Source: Sphaerisporangium fuscum
Lineage (GTDB): Bacteria > Actinomycetota > Actinomycetes > Streptosporangiales > Streptosporangiaceae
Length of the DNA: 64,000 bases
Reading direction: 5' to 3'
Assembly (NCBI RefSeq): GCF_018531465.1
Contig: NZ_JAHDTF010000004.1
Span: forward strand, 372,001-436,000
Of the stretch, positions 24,875 to 32,528 are shown one piece after another. How positions within the stretch are numbered: position 1 is the first letter of the stretch; each line of letters opens with the position of its first letter. Under the pieces are notes generated by a model. The model was not told where the DNA came from. It was given only the letters and a program-made list of their open reading frames with translations, and did no database searches. The position numbers were made by a program, and so were the translations under genes.

Positions 24875-25741
24875 ATGACCACAGACCCGATGACAGGAAC
24901 CTCCATGCGCGACCAGGTGCGTCAAGCGAAGATCTTCGCCGGCCTCCACACTTCCGGAGACCCGTTGCTGCTGCCCAACGCCTGGGATGTCGCCTCGGCG
25001 GTCACGATCGCGGGTGCCGGAGCGAAGGCCGTCGCCACCACCAGTGCGGGCGTCGCATGGTCGCTCGGTGTGCCCGACGGCGCGGACCTGGGGGCCGAGC
25101 GCGCCGCGGCGGTCGTCGAGCGCATCGCCGCCGCGGTGCCGGTGCCGGTCAGCGCGGACATCGAGGCCGGCTACGGGCACGAGCCCGAGGCCGTGGCCGC
25201 CACCATGACCGCCGTCGTGCGGGCCGGCGCCGTCGGTGTGAACATCGAGGACCGCTCGGGGCGCGCCGGCGCCGCGCTGTTCGATCCCGCCGAGCAGGCC
25301 GAACGGCTCCGCGCGGCCCGCGCCGCCGCCGACCGCCTCGGGGTGCCGGTGTGGATCAACGCGCGCACCGACGTGTTCCTCGCGGGCTCGGGTTCCGTTC
25401 GCGAGCGGGTGCGGGAGACCCTGCGGCGCGCGGCCGTGTACGCCGAAGCGGGGGCCGACAGCCTGTTCATGCCCGGACTGATCGACCTCGACGCGGTCGC
25501 CGAACTCGCGGCCGGACCCTTGCCGATCGCGGTGATGGCCTGGGCGGGCGCGCCGTCCGTGCGGGAGTTCGCCGCCGCCGGCGCGGTACGCGTCAGCCTC
25601 GGCGCCGCCATCGCGCAGGCGGCCTACGCCGTGGCCGCCCGCGCGACGGCCGAGCTGCTCGGCAAGGGCACCTACGACTCCACGGCCGACGGCATCCCCT
25701 ACGACGAGACCAACCGCATCCTCGCGACCGACCACCTCTGA
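24875..25741 (+). CDS. Isocitrate lyase/PEP mutase-family protein
   Basis: 288 residues from ATG 24875 (alternative ATG 24905). A TIM barrel of the ICL/PEPM family: LLLPNAWDVASA, ADIEAGYG (metal site), NIEDRSG and WINARTDVFL. Members include phosphonopyruvate hydrolase, carboxyphosphonoenolpyruvate mutase, oxaloacetate decarboxylase and 2-methylisocitrate lyase. The isocitrate-lyase KKCGH signature is absent, so a C-C lyase of another type is more likely. No phosphonate gene is adjacent. Confidence 0.85.
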   Translation: MTTDPMTGTSMRDQVRQAKIFAGLHTSGDPLLLPNAWDVASAVTIAGAGAKAVATTSAGVAWSLGVPDGADLGAERAAAVVERIAAAVPVPVSADIEAGYGHEPEAVAATMTAVVRAGAVGVNIEDRSGRAGAALFDPAEQAERLRAARAAADRLGVPVWINARTDVFLAGSGSVRERVRETLRRAAVYAEAGADSLFMPGLIDLDAVAELAAGPLPIAVMAWAGAPSVREFAAAGAVRVSLGAAIAQAAYAVAARATAELLGKGTYDSTADGIPYDETNRILATDHL

Positions 25742-25768
25742 TCGTCCCGCCGCCGGGGCCGAGCGGGC

Positions 25769-25786
25769 CTGAGCATCCGGTCTCAG
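25769..25786. terminator. Hairpin between convergent genes
   Basis: CTGAG (25769-25773) and CTCAG (25782-25786); the right arm contains the reversed stop of the GlxA-type gene. Confidence 0.4.
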
Positions 25787-26751
25787 TCGACCCGGCGAAA
25801 GGCCGCGCGGTAGTCCCTCGGGCGTCGTCCGGTGTGCTTGGCGAAGAGGGCTGCGAACGTGCCGGGGTCGCCGTATCCGACCGCGGCGGAGATGTCGGCG
25901 ACGGTTCGGTCCGTGGTCTCCAGGAGGTGGCGGGCGCGACGGACACGCGACGACTGCAGGTACTCCAGCGGGCTCTGGCCGGTATCGGCCGCGAAGCGCC
26001 GCAGCAGCGTCCTGGTGCTGACCCTGAACGTGTCCGACAACGCGGCGAGGTCGTACGGAGCGGCAAGGTTCTGGTCGAGCCGTCGCATGACCTTGTGGGA
26101 GAACTCGTTTCCGGGCTGCGGGAGAAATCGCGCGTCGACGTACGGAGTCTGGGACGATCGCGCGTCGTCGACGAGCGCCACCCGGGCGGTGGTCCGTGCC
26201 ACGCCGGCACCGCTGTGCCGGCGGATCAGATCCAGCGCGAAGTCGTACATGGCGCTGAAGGCCGCCGTCGTCGTCACCCCCGAGTCGGTGACGACCAGGC
26301 GCTCAGGCCGGACGTCGGCGTCCGGGCAGCGTCGAGCCAGTTCGTCCGCGAGGAGCCAGGCCGTCGTAGCACGGCGTCCGTCGAGGAGACCGGCCTCGGC
26401 GAGCAGGAACGCTCCGACACAGATCGAGACGACGACGGTGCCCGCGGCGGCGTGTGCGCGGATCGCCGCGATCTCAGGGGCGAGGGGTGCGAGCTTCGCG
26501 TCCACGTCGAGGCCCGGCGCGAGCTCGAACCCCGGCACGACAAGGACATCCACCTCGCGCAGCGGTGAGATGTCCAACGCCGCGCCACCCGACGCGGTGA
26601 CACGACGACGAGGCGAGACGATCGACACCTCGTACGCGGAGCCGCCCGGTCCGGCAACGTGCGTGGCCATCGTCAGGAGATCGGGCACGCCGAACACCTC
26701 GGACGCGAAGCAGCCCGGATAGGCCAGGACACCGACCCGCAGCGCGCTCAC
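25783..26751 (-). CDS. GlxA-family regulator (DJ-1/PfpI + AraC HTH)
   Basis: 322 residues from GTG 26751, which has AGGAGG five bases upstream; the ORF's ATG 26793 has none. The N-terminal half (about 5-165) is a DJ-1/PfpI-like domain with the Cys elbow SICVGAFLLAEAGLLDG. The C-terminal half has two HTHs (LSDTFRVSTRTLLRRF and VGYGDPGTFAALFAKHTG). Such regulators respond to small metabolites. It is divergent from a dienelactone hydrolase and is the likely regulator of that gene. Confidence 0.9.
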   Translation of the reverse strand: MSALRVGVLAYPGCFASEVFGVPDLLTMATHVAGPGGSAYEVSIVSPRRRVTASGGAALDISPLREVDVLVVPGFELAPGLDVDAKLAPLAPEIAAIRAHAAAGTVVVSICVGAFLLAEAGLLDGRRATTAWLLADELARRCPDADVRPERLVVTDSGVTTTAAFSAMYDFALDLIRRHSGAGVARTTARVALVDDARSSQTPYVDARFLPQPGNEFSHKVMRRLDQNLAAPYDLAALSDTFRVSTRTLLRRFAADTGQSPLEYLQSSRVRRARHLLETTDRTVADISAAVGYGDPGTFAALFAKHTGRRPRDYRAAFRRVD

Positions 26752-26847
26752 GCTCGCCTCCTCACCACCCGTGCATGGCGAGATTACCTGCATATGTGGC
26801 GATCCCGCCCCTCACCTCGTACGGGGGCATCGGGCCACGCTGTCGCC

Positions 26848-27690
26848 ATGAGCGCTGCCAACGGACGACTCGACGACATGATCACGGACTTCTCCCGGCG
26901 ACTCGTGGACGTGGAGGGGGTGGTGAAGACCGTGTACGCCGCGGGTTCCGGCCCGGCCGTCGTGGTGATGCCGGAGATGCCCGGCATCAGTCCCGACGTC
27001 CTTCGACTGGCGCGGTGGGTGCGGGACGCGGGCTTCACCGTCTACGTCCCCTCACTCTTCGGGATCGACGGCGCCTATCCCACGGCCGAGGAGGGTACGG
27101 AGGTCGTGCGCCGCGCGTGTGTCAGTGCCGAGTTCCGCGCGTTCGCCGGGGGCGGCACCAGCCCGGTCACGGCATGGCTGCGCGGCCTGGCGCGCCAGGC
27201 CCATGCCGAATGCGGCGGCCCGGGAGTCGGCGCGATCGGACTGTGCTTCACCGGCAACTTCGCTCTCACCATGGCGCTCGAGCCGGCCGTCATCGCGCCA
27301 GTGGTCAACCACCCGTCGCTGCCGCTGGACGACCCTGCCGGACTCGAGATCAGCGACGAGGACGCGCGGGCGGTCCGGGACCGCATCGCGCGCGACGGAC
27401 TGAAGGTGCTCGCCTACCGCTTCGACGACGACCGCTGGTGCACCGGCCGGCGCTTCGCCGCCTACCGGGCACTCCTCGGTGACGCCTTCGACGGCCGTGT
27501 TCTTCCGGGCGGTTCCGCGAACACGAGCCCGCCACCGTTCTTCCGCGACGTGGTCGGGACCCCCCACAGCGTTGTCACCGCCCACCTCGTCGACGAGGAA
27601 GGACATCCCACGCTGAAGGCCAGGGACGAGATCATCGCCTTCCTGGCCGGCCGCTTGAACCCGCTCGGACACTCCGAGACATCCGGCTGA
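26848..27690 (+). CDS. Dienelactone hydrolase family protein
   Basis: 280 residues from ATG 26848; ATG 26878 (MITDFSRRL) is also possible. Catalytic Cys133 in GAIGLCFTGNFAL, Asp in RFDDDRW and His in EEGHPTL form the Cys-Asp-His triad of dienelactone hydrolases. They open the enol-lactone ring in chlorocatechol breakdown, or related lactones and thioesters. Divergent from a GlxA-type regulator. No catechol dioxygenase is in the window, so the substrate is uncertain. Confidence 0.9.
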   Translation: MSAANGRLDDMITDFSRRLVDVEGVVKTVYAAGSGPAVVVMPEMPGISPDVLRLARWVRDAGFTVYVPSLFGIDGAYPTAEEGTEVVRRACVSAEFRAFAGGGTSPVTAWLRGLARQAHAECGGPGVGAIGLCFTGNFALTMALEPAVIAPVVNHPSLPLDDPAGLEISDEDARAVRDRIARDGLKVLAYRFDDDRWCTGRRFAAYRALLGDAFDGRVLPGGSANTSPPPFFRDVVGTPHSVVTAHLVDEEGHPTLKARDEIIAFLAGRLNPLGHSETSG

Positions 27691-27806
27691 GCGGCGCAAC
27701 GGTCGCCGGCGCGATCGGCGATCAGATCCGGTCCGCCCCATCGGGACGCGAGTGATGATCTTTTGATATCTTCGGCGTCGCCGTGCACCACCGCACATCC
27801 GAGGAG

Positions 27807-27860
27807 GTGAGACCGATCAACGCTGTGACACGTCGGGGCTCCCTCCTTCGCATGGCCTAG
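27807..27860 (+). other. Possible leader peptide upstream of hydrolase
   Basis: A 17-codon frame starts at GTG 27807 (MRPINAVTRRGSLLRMA) and ends with TAG 42 bases before the next gene; GAGGAG is just upstream but very close to the start. A later GTG at 27825 is 14 bases from GGAGGTGA. It might be a leader peptide; expression is unproved. Confidence 0.25.
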
Positions 27861-27901
27861 GGAGCGCCCGTCCAAGGCACCCCGAAAGGCTTGAAACGCT
27901 G

Positions 27902-28630
27902 ATGCGCTTCATTTCCCAGACGTCGTCGGACGGCGTCACCGAACAGTTCTTCACCCTCGGCGAGATCCCCGGTGTGCTGTGGACGCCGGAAGGCGCCCGC
28001 GGCACTCGTCCCCTGATCCTGCTGGGCCACGGCGGCGGGCAGCACAAGATGGCCCCCGGCATCGTGGCCCACGCGCGCCGCTACGCCGTCGAAGGCTTCG
28101 CGGTCGTCGCGATCGACGCACCCGGCCACGGGGAGCGGCCCAGGACCGAGGAGTTCGCCCGGATCGTGGCCGAGATGCGGGCCGGCATGGCAGCCGGTGA
28201 GAACCCGGGCGCGCTGGTCGCCGGCATGCACGGCCACCTGGCCGGTCAGGCCGTCGCGGACTGGCAGGCGGTCCTGACCGCGGTCCAGCTCCTCGACCAC
28301 GTCGGCACCGGTCCGGTGGGCTACTGCGGCATGTCGATGGGCTGCGGTCTCGGCATCCCGCTCATCGTCGCGGAGCCCCGGATCCGCGCCGCGGTGCTGG
28401 GCCTGCTCGGCGTGCACGGACTGGCCGAAGACGCCGCGCGGATGACCGTACCGGTGCAGTTCCTGGTCCAGTGGGACGACCAGTTGGTGCCGCGGGACCA
28501 GAGCCTGGCGTTGTTCGATGCCCTGGCCTCGGCTGAGAAGACGCTGCATGCCAATCCCGGCAAGCACGGGGATGTGCCGTCGTTCGAAGTGGACAGCTCG
28601 CTGGGTTTCCTCACCCGGCATCTGAGCTGA
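27902..28630 (+). CDS. Alpha/beta hydrolase (dienelactone hydrolase/BAAT-like)
   Basis: 242 residues from ATG 27902. LILLGHGGGQHK, AIDAPGHGERP, the nucleophile elbow GYCGMSMGCGLG (Ser) and QWDDQLVP with HGDVPSF at the C-terminus. It resembles YtaP/FrsA-type alpha/beta hydrolases. Cytoplasmic; substrate unknown. A short reading frame precedes it. Confidence 0.87.
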   Translation: MRFISQTSSDGVTEQFFTLGEIPGVLWTPEGARGTRPLILLGHGGGQHKMAPGIVAHARRYAVEGFAVVAIDAPGHGERPRTEEFARIVAEMRAGMAAGENPGALVAGMHGHLAGQAVADWQAVLTAVQLLDHVGTGPVGYCGMSMGCGLGIPLIVAEPRIRAAVLGLLGVHGLAEDAARMTVPVQFLVQWDDQLVPRDQSLALFDALASAEKTLHANPGKHGDVPSFEVDSSLGFLTRHLS

Positions 28631-28759
28631 CCCGACATCGCAGTGCCCGGCGCGCCGGCCGGAACCCGTTCCCGGCCAGCGCGTACATGGTCACAGGGCG
28701 AGCGTCGCCTGACGCGGCACCGGTCCCCGCTCGCCACGCCGGCAGGCGGGATGGCCTGA

Positions 28760-28981
28760 TCAGTGGCCGGCCGTGAAGGCGAGTATGCCGTTCTTGATGC
28801 CGCCGAGGAGCGACCGCCATTCACCAGGGGAGAAGACGACGACAGGCCCGCCGGGATTCTTGCTGTCGCGGACGGCTACGAGCCCGGGGAGGTTGGTGGC
28901 GACCTCGACGCAGTTCCCGCCATTCTCGCCACTGCGGGAACTCTTCTTCCACGTGGCCATGGTCAGGTCTGGTGCTTCCAT
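28760..28981 (-). CDS. DUF397 protein
   Basis: 73 residues; start 28981 overlaps the end of the XRE gene by 19 bases, or ATG 28960 (MATWKKSS) leaves a two-base gap. WKKSSRSGENGGNCVEVA and VAVRDSKNPGGPVVVFSPGEWRSLL are the DUF397 signature. In actinomycetes such small acidic proteins pair with XRE/DUF5753 regulators, and are proposed antitoxin or partner proteins acting with sporulation regulators. Cotranscribed with the upstream gene. Confidence 0.93.
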   Translation of the reverse strand: MEAPDLTMATWKKSSRSGENGGNCVEVATNLPGLVAVRDSKNPGGPVVVFSPGEWRSLLGGIKNGILAFTAGH

Positions 28982-29790
28982 TGGTCTCGCGCTTCCTTGA
29001 TCATTTCGACGGATTGACCAGGACGGTACGCCTCTGCTCGTATCTTGTCATATCTCGCCCAGATGAGCGCGACGAACTTGTGGTCCGTTGACACTTCCCC
29101 CTCTCCTGCGGAGTCCACGGATACCGCAGTTGGTGCGTCTGGGAGTTCGGCGATGATGAAGCTCGACTGCCAGCCCGTTGTGCAAGTGGTGTCATAAGGG
29201 ACAACCTGCACCGTTACGTTCTGAAGCGCGGCCATGGTTACGAGGTGGTCGAGTTGTTCGTACATGACTCTGGCTCCGCCGACAGGGCGGCGAAGTATCC
29301 ACTCATCGAGTAGCACCCAAAGGGTGGGGGGTTTCTCGACGTCGAGAATCACCTTCCGTCGCATGCGGGCCGCGACTTGCTGTTCGATCTCCTCCTCGGT
29401 GGTGGCGAGGCCGCCACGGAAGATGGCCCGCGCGTAGTCCTCGGTCTGGAGAAGCCCGGGAACCAATAGGGGATCCCAGCTCCGCATCACGTGCGCGCGA
29501 GGTTCGATCTCATCCGTCCAGCGGAGGTACCAGCCCGGACCGGCTGGAGAGGTGATATTGCGGCATAGTCGGGAAAAACGGTCTCCCGTCCCGAAGATGC
29601 GATCGCATCCGGCGGCAAACTCCGGTTTTGGAGTTCTGTCCCCTTTTTCAATGTGTGCGACAAGTGATGACGAGCAGTCCAGGTGCTTGCCGAGCCGTAT
29701 CTGTGTAAGACCTGCCGCCTTTCGAACTCGAGCCAGCTCCCTTCCGAAGCGCTGAAGTGGCGTCAAGCGCGGATCAAGGTCGTTCGACAT
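28963..29790 (-). CDS. XRE-family regulator with DUF5753
   Basis: 275 residues from ATG 29790 with AAGGA upstream; the longer frame to 29907 has no start support. The HTH spans about 14-70 (FGRELARVRKAAGLTQIRLGKHLDCSSSLVAHIEKG), and the DUF5753 effector domain fills the rest (LLQTEDYARAIFRGG, PTLWVLLDEWILRRPVGG, VQVVPYDT). This is the WhiJ-like regulator class found in large numbers in spore-forming actinomycetes, always near DUF397 genes. The stretch around it is visibly AT-richer than the flanking genes (one 60-base line counts 60 percent GC against 68 in an ordinary region). Confidence 0.93.
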   Translation of the reverse strand: MSNDLDPRLTPLQRFGRELARVRKAAGLTQIRLGKHLDCSSSLVAHIEKGDRTPKPEFAAGCDRIFGTGDRFSRLCRNITSPAGPGWYLRWTDEIEPRAHVMRSWDPLLVPGLLQTEDYARAIFRGGLATTEEEIEQQVAARMRRKVILDVEKPPTLWVLLDEWILRRPVGGARVMYEQLDHLVTMAALQNVTVQVVPYDTTCTTGWQSSFIIAELPDAPTAVSVDSAGEGEVSTDHKFVALIWARYDKIRAEAYRPGQSVEMIKEARDQWKHQT

Positions 29791-30045
29791 TCCGTTCCTT
29801 CGCTGCTGTCCTCTCGGTGTGACACCTATTTGACGAAACTTGACGAGGCTCTCCTTGTGGTGGGGCACTTTGGGATCCGATTGTCCACCGATCTCACCTC
29901 CGGTCAAGCCATTTCGTCGGCACTCTGAAAGTCGCGGGAGCTGTCACTGCGTGGATGTGACAGTAATCGGACAAATTGGCGCACATGTCGAAGGGCGTTT
30001 GACAGGAAAGGCTCTCGCGTGTGCGCGGATCCGGAGAGGTGGGCG

Positions 30046-30324
30046 GTGAACGTGGGCACCGATACGGCGCAGTACTCCCAACAACAATTCATTCACCTGG
30101 TTCGGCTGGCCTGGGAGCTGCGGTTGCGGGGACTGGGAGCGGCCGTGGAGCTGAAGGTGAAGAAGGAGCCGGTCCTTCTGGTGCCGCGTTCCTCGGCTGC
30201 GCTGAGGGTCATGGCGGTGTCCCGCAAGGGGATGTGGTTCTTCACGTGGGGGCGGGGCGAGGGGCAGAGGGTGCGGGCCCTGGCGGAGGACGCGGCGGAG
30301 CGGGTCTGGGAGGTCGCGCAGTGA
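30046..30324 (+). CDS. Small hypothetical protein of the XRE/DUF397/ATPase module
   Basis: 92 residues from GTG 30046, GGAGAGG seven bases upstream. Amphipathic helix HLVRLAWELRLRGLGAAVELKV, then a beta-rich VLLVPRSSAALRVMAVSRKGMWFFTWGRG. I do not recognise a family, though small proteins of this kind often sit between XRE/DUF397 genes and an anti-sigma ATPase in actinomycetes. It overlaps the ATPase gene by four bases (GTGA), so they are coupled. Confidence 0.7.
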   Translation: MNVGTDTAQYSQQQFIHLVRLAWELRLRGLGAAVELKVKKEPVLLVPRSSAALRVMAVSRKGMWFFTWGRGEGQRVRALAEDAAERVWEVAQ

Positions 30325-30755
30325 GGACCATGGATCTCCTCGGCTCGGTCGAGCTGCTCGGCAGGCTCAGCTCGGTGGCGATCGCGCGGGCGTACGTGCG
30401 CATGGTGCTGTCACAGACCGGACGAGGAGAGGCGGACGACGTCGAGCTTCTGGTCGGGGAAGTGTTCGCGAACGCCGTGAAGTATTCGGAGTCGGGCAGC
30501 CGGCCGGGCGGCATGGTCAGCGTTCGGGTGTACGACGACGGCGAGACGATCCGCATAGAGGTGGTCGACGAGGGCTCGACCACCTCTGTCCCGATGATCC
30601 CGGCGCAGGCCGACCCGTTGAGCGAGAGCGGACGTGGTCTCTGGCTGGTCAGGGAGCTGTCCTCGGCGTGGGGCTGGACACAGACCGGGACGAGCCGGAC
30701 GGTCTGGTTCGAGATGATGACGTCCTCTCCTCTGGGATCAGGAACAGTCGGATAA
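30321..30755 (+). CDS. Anti-sigma/regulatory ATPase, RsbW-like (HATPase_c_2)
   Basis: 144 residues from GTG 30321 (GTGA overlap with the preceding gene); ATG 30330 is an alternative. N-box ELLVGEVFANAVKYSE, G1 box VVDEGSTT and G2 box SGRGLWLVRELSSAWGW are intact. Such proteins bind ATP and a sigma or anti-sigma factor partner. No sigma factor or anti-anti-sigma gene is in the window, so the target is unknown. Divergent in direction from the XRE/DUF397 pair. Confidence 0.92.
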   Translation: MRTMDLLGSVELLGRLSSVAIARAYVRMVLSQTGRGEADDVELLVGEVFANAVKYSESGSRPGGMVSVRVYDDGETIRIEVVDEGSTTSVPMIPAQADPLSESGRGLWLVRELSSAWGWTQTGTSRTVWFEMMTSSPLGSGTVG

Positions 30756-30890
30756 GTACTTCAAAGGGACTTCCACGGCGCCATTGCATCGCCGACGTGC
30801 CCGAACACACATGAGTCTCAGTGAGATGTTTGCGATGATGGCTCGGTAGCCGGGCTTGCGCCGGTCACGACGCGAGAGGAGGTGAAGCGG

Positions 30891-31544
30891 GTGTCCTACA
30901 GTCCGAAGCTGGCCGCAGCGTTGTCGGGGGCCACGCTTCGCCAGCTGGCTCACTGGCGGAGGGCCGGTTCGGGCCGCGGAGCGGTACTCGTGCCAGAGAT
31001 TTCCGATGTGCGGCCCATCCTCTATTCGTTCCGAGACGTCGTAGCGCTACGAACATGCGTCAGGCTGCGCAACGACGCGTCATTGCAGAAGATCCGGCGG
31101 GCCTTGGACACGCTGCGGGACGATCTAGATGAATGTGAGCATCTATCGGCATACCGGCTCGTGGCCGACGGCAGCACGATCTACCTGGTGGAACACGAAC
31201 GGGCGACCGACCTCGTACACCAGAAAGCGCACCTCGTCATTCACGACATGGTCGACGTGCTCCGCCCCTTCTATCGCGATGGCCGGCACATTCCGGATCT
31301 ACTGCAGCCACGCGAGCACGTGACCCTCGATCCGGGAGTCCGTGGTGGCGTCCCGGTGATCGAAGGAACCCGCATCCCATACGACGATGTGGCGGCGCTG
31401 CTACGGGACGGTGTTCCCGCCGATCGGATCTCCGAGTACTACCCGAATGTCACCGCATCGGCCGCGAGAGACGCGGCGGACTTCGCCGATTACGTCGACA
31501 GCTACGAACCTTCCAGGGAGCCCCGTGAGGCTGTTGCTGGATGA
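30891..31544 (+). CDS. DUF433 antitoxin with N-terminal MerR-like HTH
   Basis: 217 residues from GTG 30891 (GAGAGGAGG about 8 bases upstream; GTG 30882 overlaps it). The N-terminus (YSPKLAAALSGATLRQLAHWRRAG, then YSFRDVVALRTCVRLRN) looks like a MerR-type winged HTH. The C-terminus is DUF433: PGVRGGVPVIEGTRIPYDDVAALLRDGVPADRISEYYPNVTASAARDAADFADYV. DUF433 proteins are the antitoxins of DUF5615 PIN-like toxins. The usual DUF433 antitoxin is far shorter, about 75 residues, so this is a fused DNA-binding form. It overlaps the toxin gene by 20 bases. Confidence 0.85.
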   Translation: MSYSPKLAAALSGATLRQLAHWRRAGSGRGAVLVPEISDVRPILYSFRDVVALRTCVRLRNDASLQKIRRALDTLRDDLDECEHLSAYRLVADGSTIYLVEHERATDLVHQKAHLVIHDMVDVLRPFYRDGRHIPDLLQPREHVTLDPGVRGGVPVIEGTRIPYDDVAALLRDGVPADRISEYYPNVTASAARDAADFADYVDSYEPSREPREAVAG

Positions 31545-31974
31545 GAACGTCCCCAAGCAACTGCGTCAGGCGCTCGATGCCTTCATCCTGAACCACGAGA
31601 TCACGCATCTGCTGGAGCTTCCGGGCTGGTCGGGGACCCGTGACGAGAGTCTTTATGCTCGTGCGGCGGCCGAGGGTTTCCATGTGATCTTGACCAATGA
31701 CGGCCGGCAGATGCGGCGCGAGCGAGAAGTGGCCGCCATCAGGGTTTCTGGGCTGCATCGGATCGAGTACCCGCACAGACACGCAGGTTTGACTGGATTG
31801 AGCATCGCGATCGCGACGGTGGCCGCAGGTCTGCCAGGAGCGCTGGCGCTGCTCGAAGAAGCGGACGGTCAGCGCTTGATCGCATTACGAGGAATAGACC
31901 CGACCCCGTCGAACCGACTCCATGTGGTCGATCCGAAGATCTCCCCTCCCAAGTTCTGGTTCAGCTCCTTGTGA
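31525..31974 (+). CDS. DUF5615 PIN-like toxin
   Basis: 149 residues from GTG 31525 with CAGGGAG upstream. RLLLDENVPKQLRQAL, GWSGTRDESLYARAAAEGFHVILTND are the DUF5615 (Mut7-C-like PIN) core with the acidic residues Asp7, Asp in RDES and Asp in TNDG. Predicted to be an RNase toxin. Members are usually about 110-120 residues; here an extra C-terminal part runs on (LIALRGIDPTPSNRLHVVD). It overlaps the antitoxin gene, as in many type II pairs. Confidence 0.82.
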   Translation: MRLLLDENVPKQLRQALDAFILNHEITHLLELPGWSGTRDESLYARAAAEGFHVILTNDGRQMRREREVAAIRVSGLHRIEYPHRHAGLTGLSIAIATVAAGLPGALALLEEADGQRLIALRGIDPTPSNRLHVVDPKISPPKFWFSSL

Positions 31975-32106
31975 ACCTGATCCCACCGGCGAACCCCATC
32001 ACGGAATCGACCGACTCGGTGAGCCGTGAGGAAGGATCAGGTCGCCTTCCGCCGCTGCCGGTCGCTCAGATCACCGGCCCGCCGTGCCGTTGCCTCGGCT
32101 CGGGGC

Positions 32107-32430
32107 TCACTGGGTGGGGCGGCGTGGTGGGGTCGCGGTGAGGATCGAGGCCAGCAGGCCGGGGAAGCGGCGCTCCAGATCCTCCTTGCGCAGCCGGCTC
32201 GGGCGCGCCGTGCCGTCGATGCGCGTGGAGACGATGCCGCTGTGACGCAGGACGTTGACGTGGTGGGACACCGTCGAGACCTTCACGGGCAGGTCGAGCG
32301 CGGTGCACGTGGACTCGTCCGTCTGGTCGAGCAGCTGCACGATGCGTAGCCGCATCGGGTCGGCCAACGCCTGCAGCACCGTGGACACGTCGATCTCGTC
32401 GAGGTCCGGCTGAGCCATCCAGGTCTCCAC
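32107..32430 (-). CDS. ArsR-family regulator
   Basis: 107 residues from GTG 32430 (GGAGGAG upstream); ATG 32418 also fits. Winged helix with LQALADPMRLRIVQLLDQ and VSTVSHHVNVLRHSGIVSTRIDG. No clear metal site such as ELCVCDL is visible, so it may be a non-metal ArsR. It is divergent from an MFS exporter and the 20-bp palindrome in the gap is its likely operator. Confidence 0.9.
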   Translation of the reverse strand: METWMAQPDLDEIDVSTVLQALADPMRLRIVQLLDQTDESTCTALDLPVKVSTVSHHVNVLRHSGIVSTRIDGTARPSRLRKEDLERRFPGLLASILTATPPRRPTQ

Positions 32431-32482
32431 CGCGTCACTCCTCCCGACAGCCGTACCCCTTTACGATACTCGTCGGAATAGT

Positions 32483-32502
32483 ATTACGATCTGGATCGTA
32501 AT
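32483..32502. promoter_or_regulatory. Perfect palindrome, ArsR operator
   Basis: ATTACGATC-TG-GATCGTAAT, an exact 9-bp inverted repeat with a 2-base centre, just upstream of the MFS start and about 55 bases from the ArsR start. A further TTTACGAT half-site lies at about 32460-32467. Confidence 0.8.
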
Positions 32503-32528
32503 TAACGACGTCTATCGGAGGATGCGTC

